Assembly (NCBI RefSeq): GCF_019578655.1
Contig: NC_063265.1
Location: forward strand, 2,266,501 to 2,330,500
DNA length: 64,000 bases
DNA from: Ricinus communis
Lineage: Eukaryota; Streptophyta; Magnoliopsida; Malpighiales; Euphorbiaceae
Direction: 5' to 3'
Under the pieces are notes generated by a model. That model made no database searches, had not been told where the DNA came from, and saw only the letters and a program-made list of their open reading frames with translations. Positions 62,061 to 64,000 of the stretch are shown here, in pieces. Made by a program: the position numbers and the translations under genes. Numbering within the stretch: position 1 is the stretch's first letter; every line of letters begins with the position of its first letter.

Positions 62061-63180
62061 TCTATTTAAATATATTAATTGTTATCTGCTAACTTCCACT
62101 TACAATTATTATTATTATTAATTAGTAGATTCCTGATTATTAGTTATTTATAAATTATATCCAACGCCTATTACTAATTACCCCAAACCCATCAACTACA
62201 AATATTTAAAACAAAATGAAAACGAAACCAGACTAAATTAACAGCAACCCATCAAGCATTTGGCTATAAAGATTCCTAATTTGGACAATTCTTGGAACAA
62301 ACTGATAATAGGTAAATAGGCAATATGTATGAGAACTCATAGCAGAGTAAAAGCAGTTATAAGATAGGTAAATATAAAAAATAAAGAAAAAGATATACAA
62401 AGAAAGAAAGAAGGTGAAAAAGTGAAAAAAGGACTTAGTTTCTTTTTGTTTTCTTTTTTCCGATGAGCTTGGAAAGAGAGATTTGATGAAGAATTGAAAT
62501 GAAGGGGTGTGGGTGCGGTGGTGGTGGTGGTGGTGGCAGTGGGCCAATTGATAGCTTGATTTATTGTGTATTATGTGTTTCTTTTTCTTTTAGTTCTATT
62601 TACCTGATAAATAAATTGAGAGAGAGAGGGGGGATGATGGTCACGTCATCATTTGACAAAGTCTTTTTTTCCCATAAACAAATTACTTTCTATAAGAAAA
62701 ACTACTATCTTTTATTAAATTTAAACGAAAAATCACAATACAATTTTTATCATAGAATATTACATAATTAAATAAAAATATCACTGATAGTGCTTTCAAT
62801 TTACAAAGCACAATTTTTATATTTAGATATTAAAAATAAAATATTTTATCTAATTAAATAAAATTTTTATATTTATGTTTATTTTTATAATTATATTAAT
62901 AATTTTTATTTTTATAATTTTTATCAATAAAAAATTAAAAACTATAAACATTAACTATATAAAATTTATAATGTGTTTGTTATAATATATATAAATATAA
63001 GAAAAATGGTATTTACCAAAATTATACTAATGTGATAAAATTTAATGAAAAACGATAAATACTAGTATTATAAAAATAAAATTTATATAAAAACAGGATA
63101 TTGTAATTATTATATAAAAAATTTAATAAAATATAGAATTAAAATATATATAGAAATAGAATATTAAAAGAAAAAGAAAT
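62061..63180 (-). other. 5' UTR and promoter region of the SnRK1-beta gene
   Basis: Upstream of the ATG on the minus strand. 62,400-62,640 is T/C-rich in the gene's sense, with a (CCA)n-like run near 62,515-62,535 and a CT-rich run near 62,618-62,632, typical of plant leader/promoter DNA. A 5' UTR intron is possible but cannot be proven. Beyond 62,700 the sequence is AT-rich. No clear TATA box was fixed. Confidence 0.5.
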
Positions 63181-64000
63181 GTTTCATGAAGTTGAGTTCA
63201 TTAGACAATGTCGAAATCTTCATTATCAATCTTATGTTAAGATGTGAGGTCAAAGAAATAATTGTTATGAAGAGTGTAGACAAAATTTTTATTCTTCTAA
63301 ATCTAAACCTAAAAGGTTAAATAGACAACCAAGTCAAGTTTTTATTGCTGAATTGTCAAAAGAGAACAAATCTTTAAGAATCAGCTTTGAAGCATTTAAG
63401 CATGGGCTTGAAGAGTTTAATATGTTGACTAACACCTTTCTTAAGCATCTCAAAGATAAAGAAGATTCTAAGTCATCATTGAAGATTAACATCAATTTTT
63501 TTTTCACTTATGATGGGAATTATAGGTTTCATCAATTAACTCCCCAATAGCAAAAATACTATGATAAGTTGAATTAGAAGAAAACTAGAAATTACCAATT
63601 TAATCCACAAATTCGGATCGTTCAAAGATTGAAGTAAGAAGATGAATGCTACTTAACCCCTTTACCAACAAGGATAAAGATACTAAGATAGACTTTGAAT
63701 TTCCTCTTATGCCACAAACAAGAAAGTTTGATAAATAACAAGAAAACAAAGATTTAGATTTTGATACCACAAGCTAGAATAAAGTTTGATAAGTCACAAA
63801 GTTCAAGTAAGAAATTAAAGACAAAATTCCTCACAATAAAACTCAAACAAAATTTCATATATCAAATTCAATCCCCTAGCAATGTGCCCATGACCCAAAC
63901 ACATTTGATTCCCCTAGTTTGGGTTGGTTGATTCTCACCCTTTCCCTTATTACCCAAGTCAATTTTAGGTTTAGTTTCTTCCACTTTTGACTTAGTAAAA
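63181..64000 (+). other. Coding-like but unrecognised degenerate sequence
   Basis: Less AT-rich than its left neighbour. A frame open at 63353-63550 continues, with stops and shifts, as Lys/Ser/Asn-rich sequence to the window end. It may be a decayed retrotransposon gag or a gene fragment, but no domain motif supports either. Confidence 0.35.

Noticed and set aside
1..64000. CRISPR arrays, bacterial operons, riboswitches
   Set aside because: The window is plant nuclear DNA with spliced genes; no regular spacer-repeat array was seen.

Overview
The window is nuclear DNA of a flowering plant. It is AT-rich, its genes have GT/AG introns, and three plant gene families are present (HIPP metallochaperone, OPT peptide transporter, SnRK1 beta subunit). 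The rest is a mix of plant transposons and an endogenous plant pararetrovirus. The protein style and repeats suggest a eudicot, possibly Euphorbiaceae/Malpighiales, but the species cannot be fixed from sequence alone.

Layout. 1-4010 (+) is the 3' part of a farnesylated heavy-metal-associated protein gene. 5.6-14.9 kb is a graveyard of small inverted-repeat DNA elements, with a LINE ORF1 remnant and a fragment of an LTR plus primer-binding site. 15.0-17.6 kb (-) is a decayed Ty3/gypsy (Tat/Ogre-like) gag-pro-RT fragment. 21.7-22.5 kb is a Cassandra-type TRIM whose LTRs carry 5S rRNA-derived sequence. 22.8-25.3 kb holds two likely solo LTRs. 25.9-26.5 kb is a MITE with near-perfect 9-bp target duplications. 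27.5-32.7 kb (-) is an Athila-like gypsy remnant; its gag is split by a foldback MITE, which is itself split by a hAT-type element with a perfect 8-bp target duplication. 35.7-35.9 kb has a dense ACGT-core (G-box/ABRE) cluster with no recognisable gene beside it. 39.2-42.9 kb (+) is an intact six-exon OPT oligopeptide transporter gene. 44.6-53.6 kb is a florendovirus-like endogenous pararetrovirus locus built from two oppositely oriented partial genomes. 57.0-62.1 kb (-) is a four-exon SnRK1 beta-subunit gene whose large third intron carries a 1.3-kb inverted-repeat element.

Only the HIPP, OPT and SnRK1-beta genes look like functional host genes. They are unrelated in pathway: metal binding, peptide transport and energy signalling. 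The most notable structure is the viral locus. The + segment keeps the viral promoter, and its transcript would run straight into an inverted copy of the viral movement/coat region, so the locus is arranged to make antisense viral RNA. The inverted junction carries a 4-bp microhomology.
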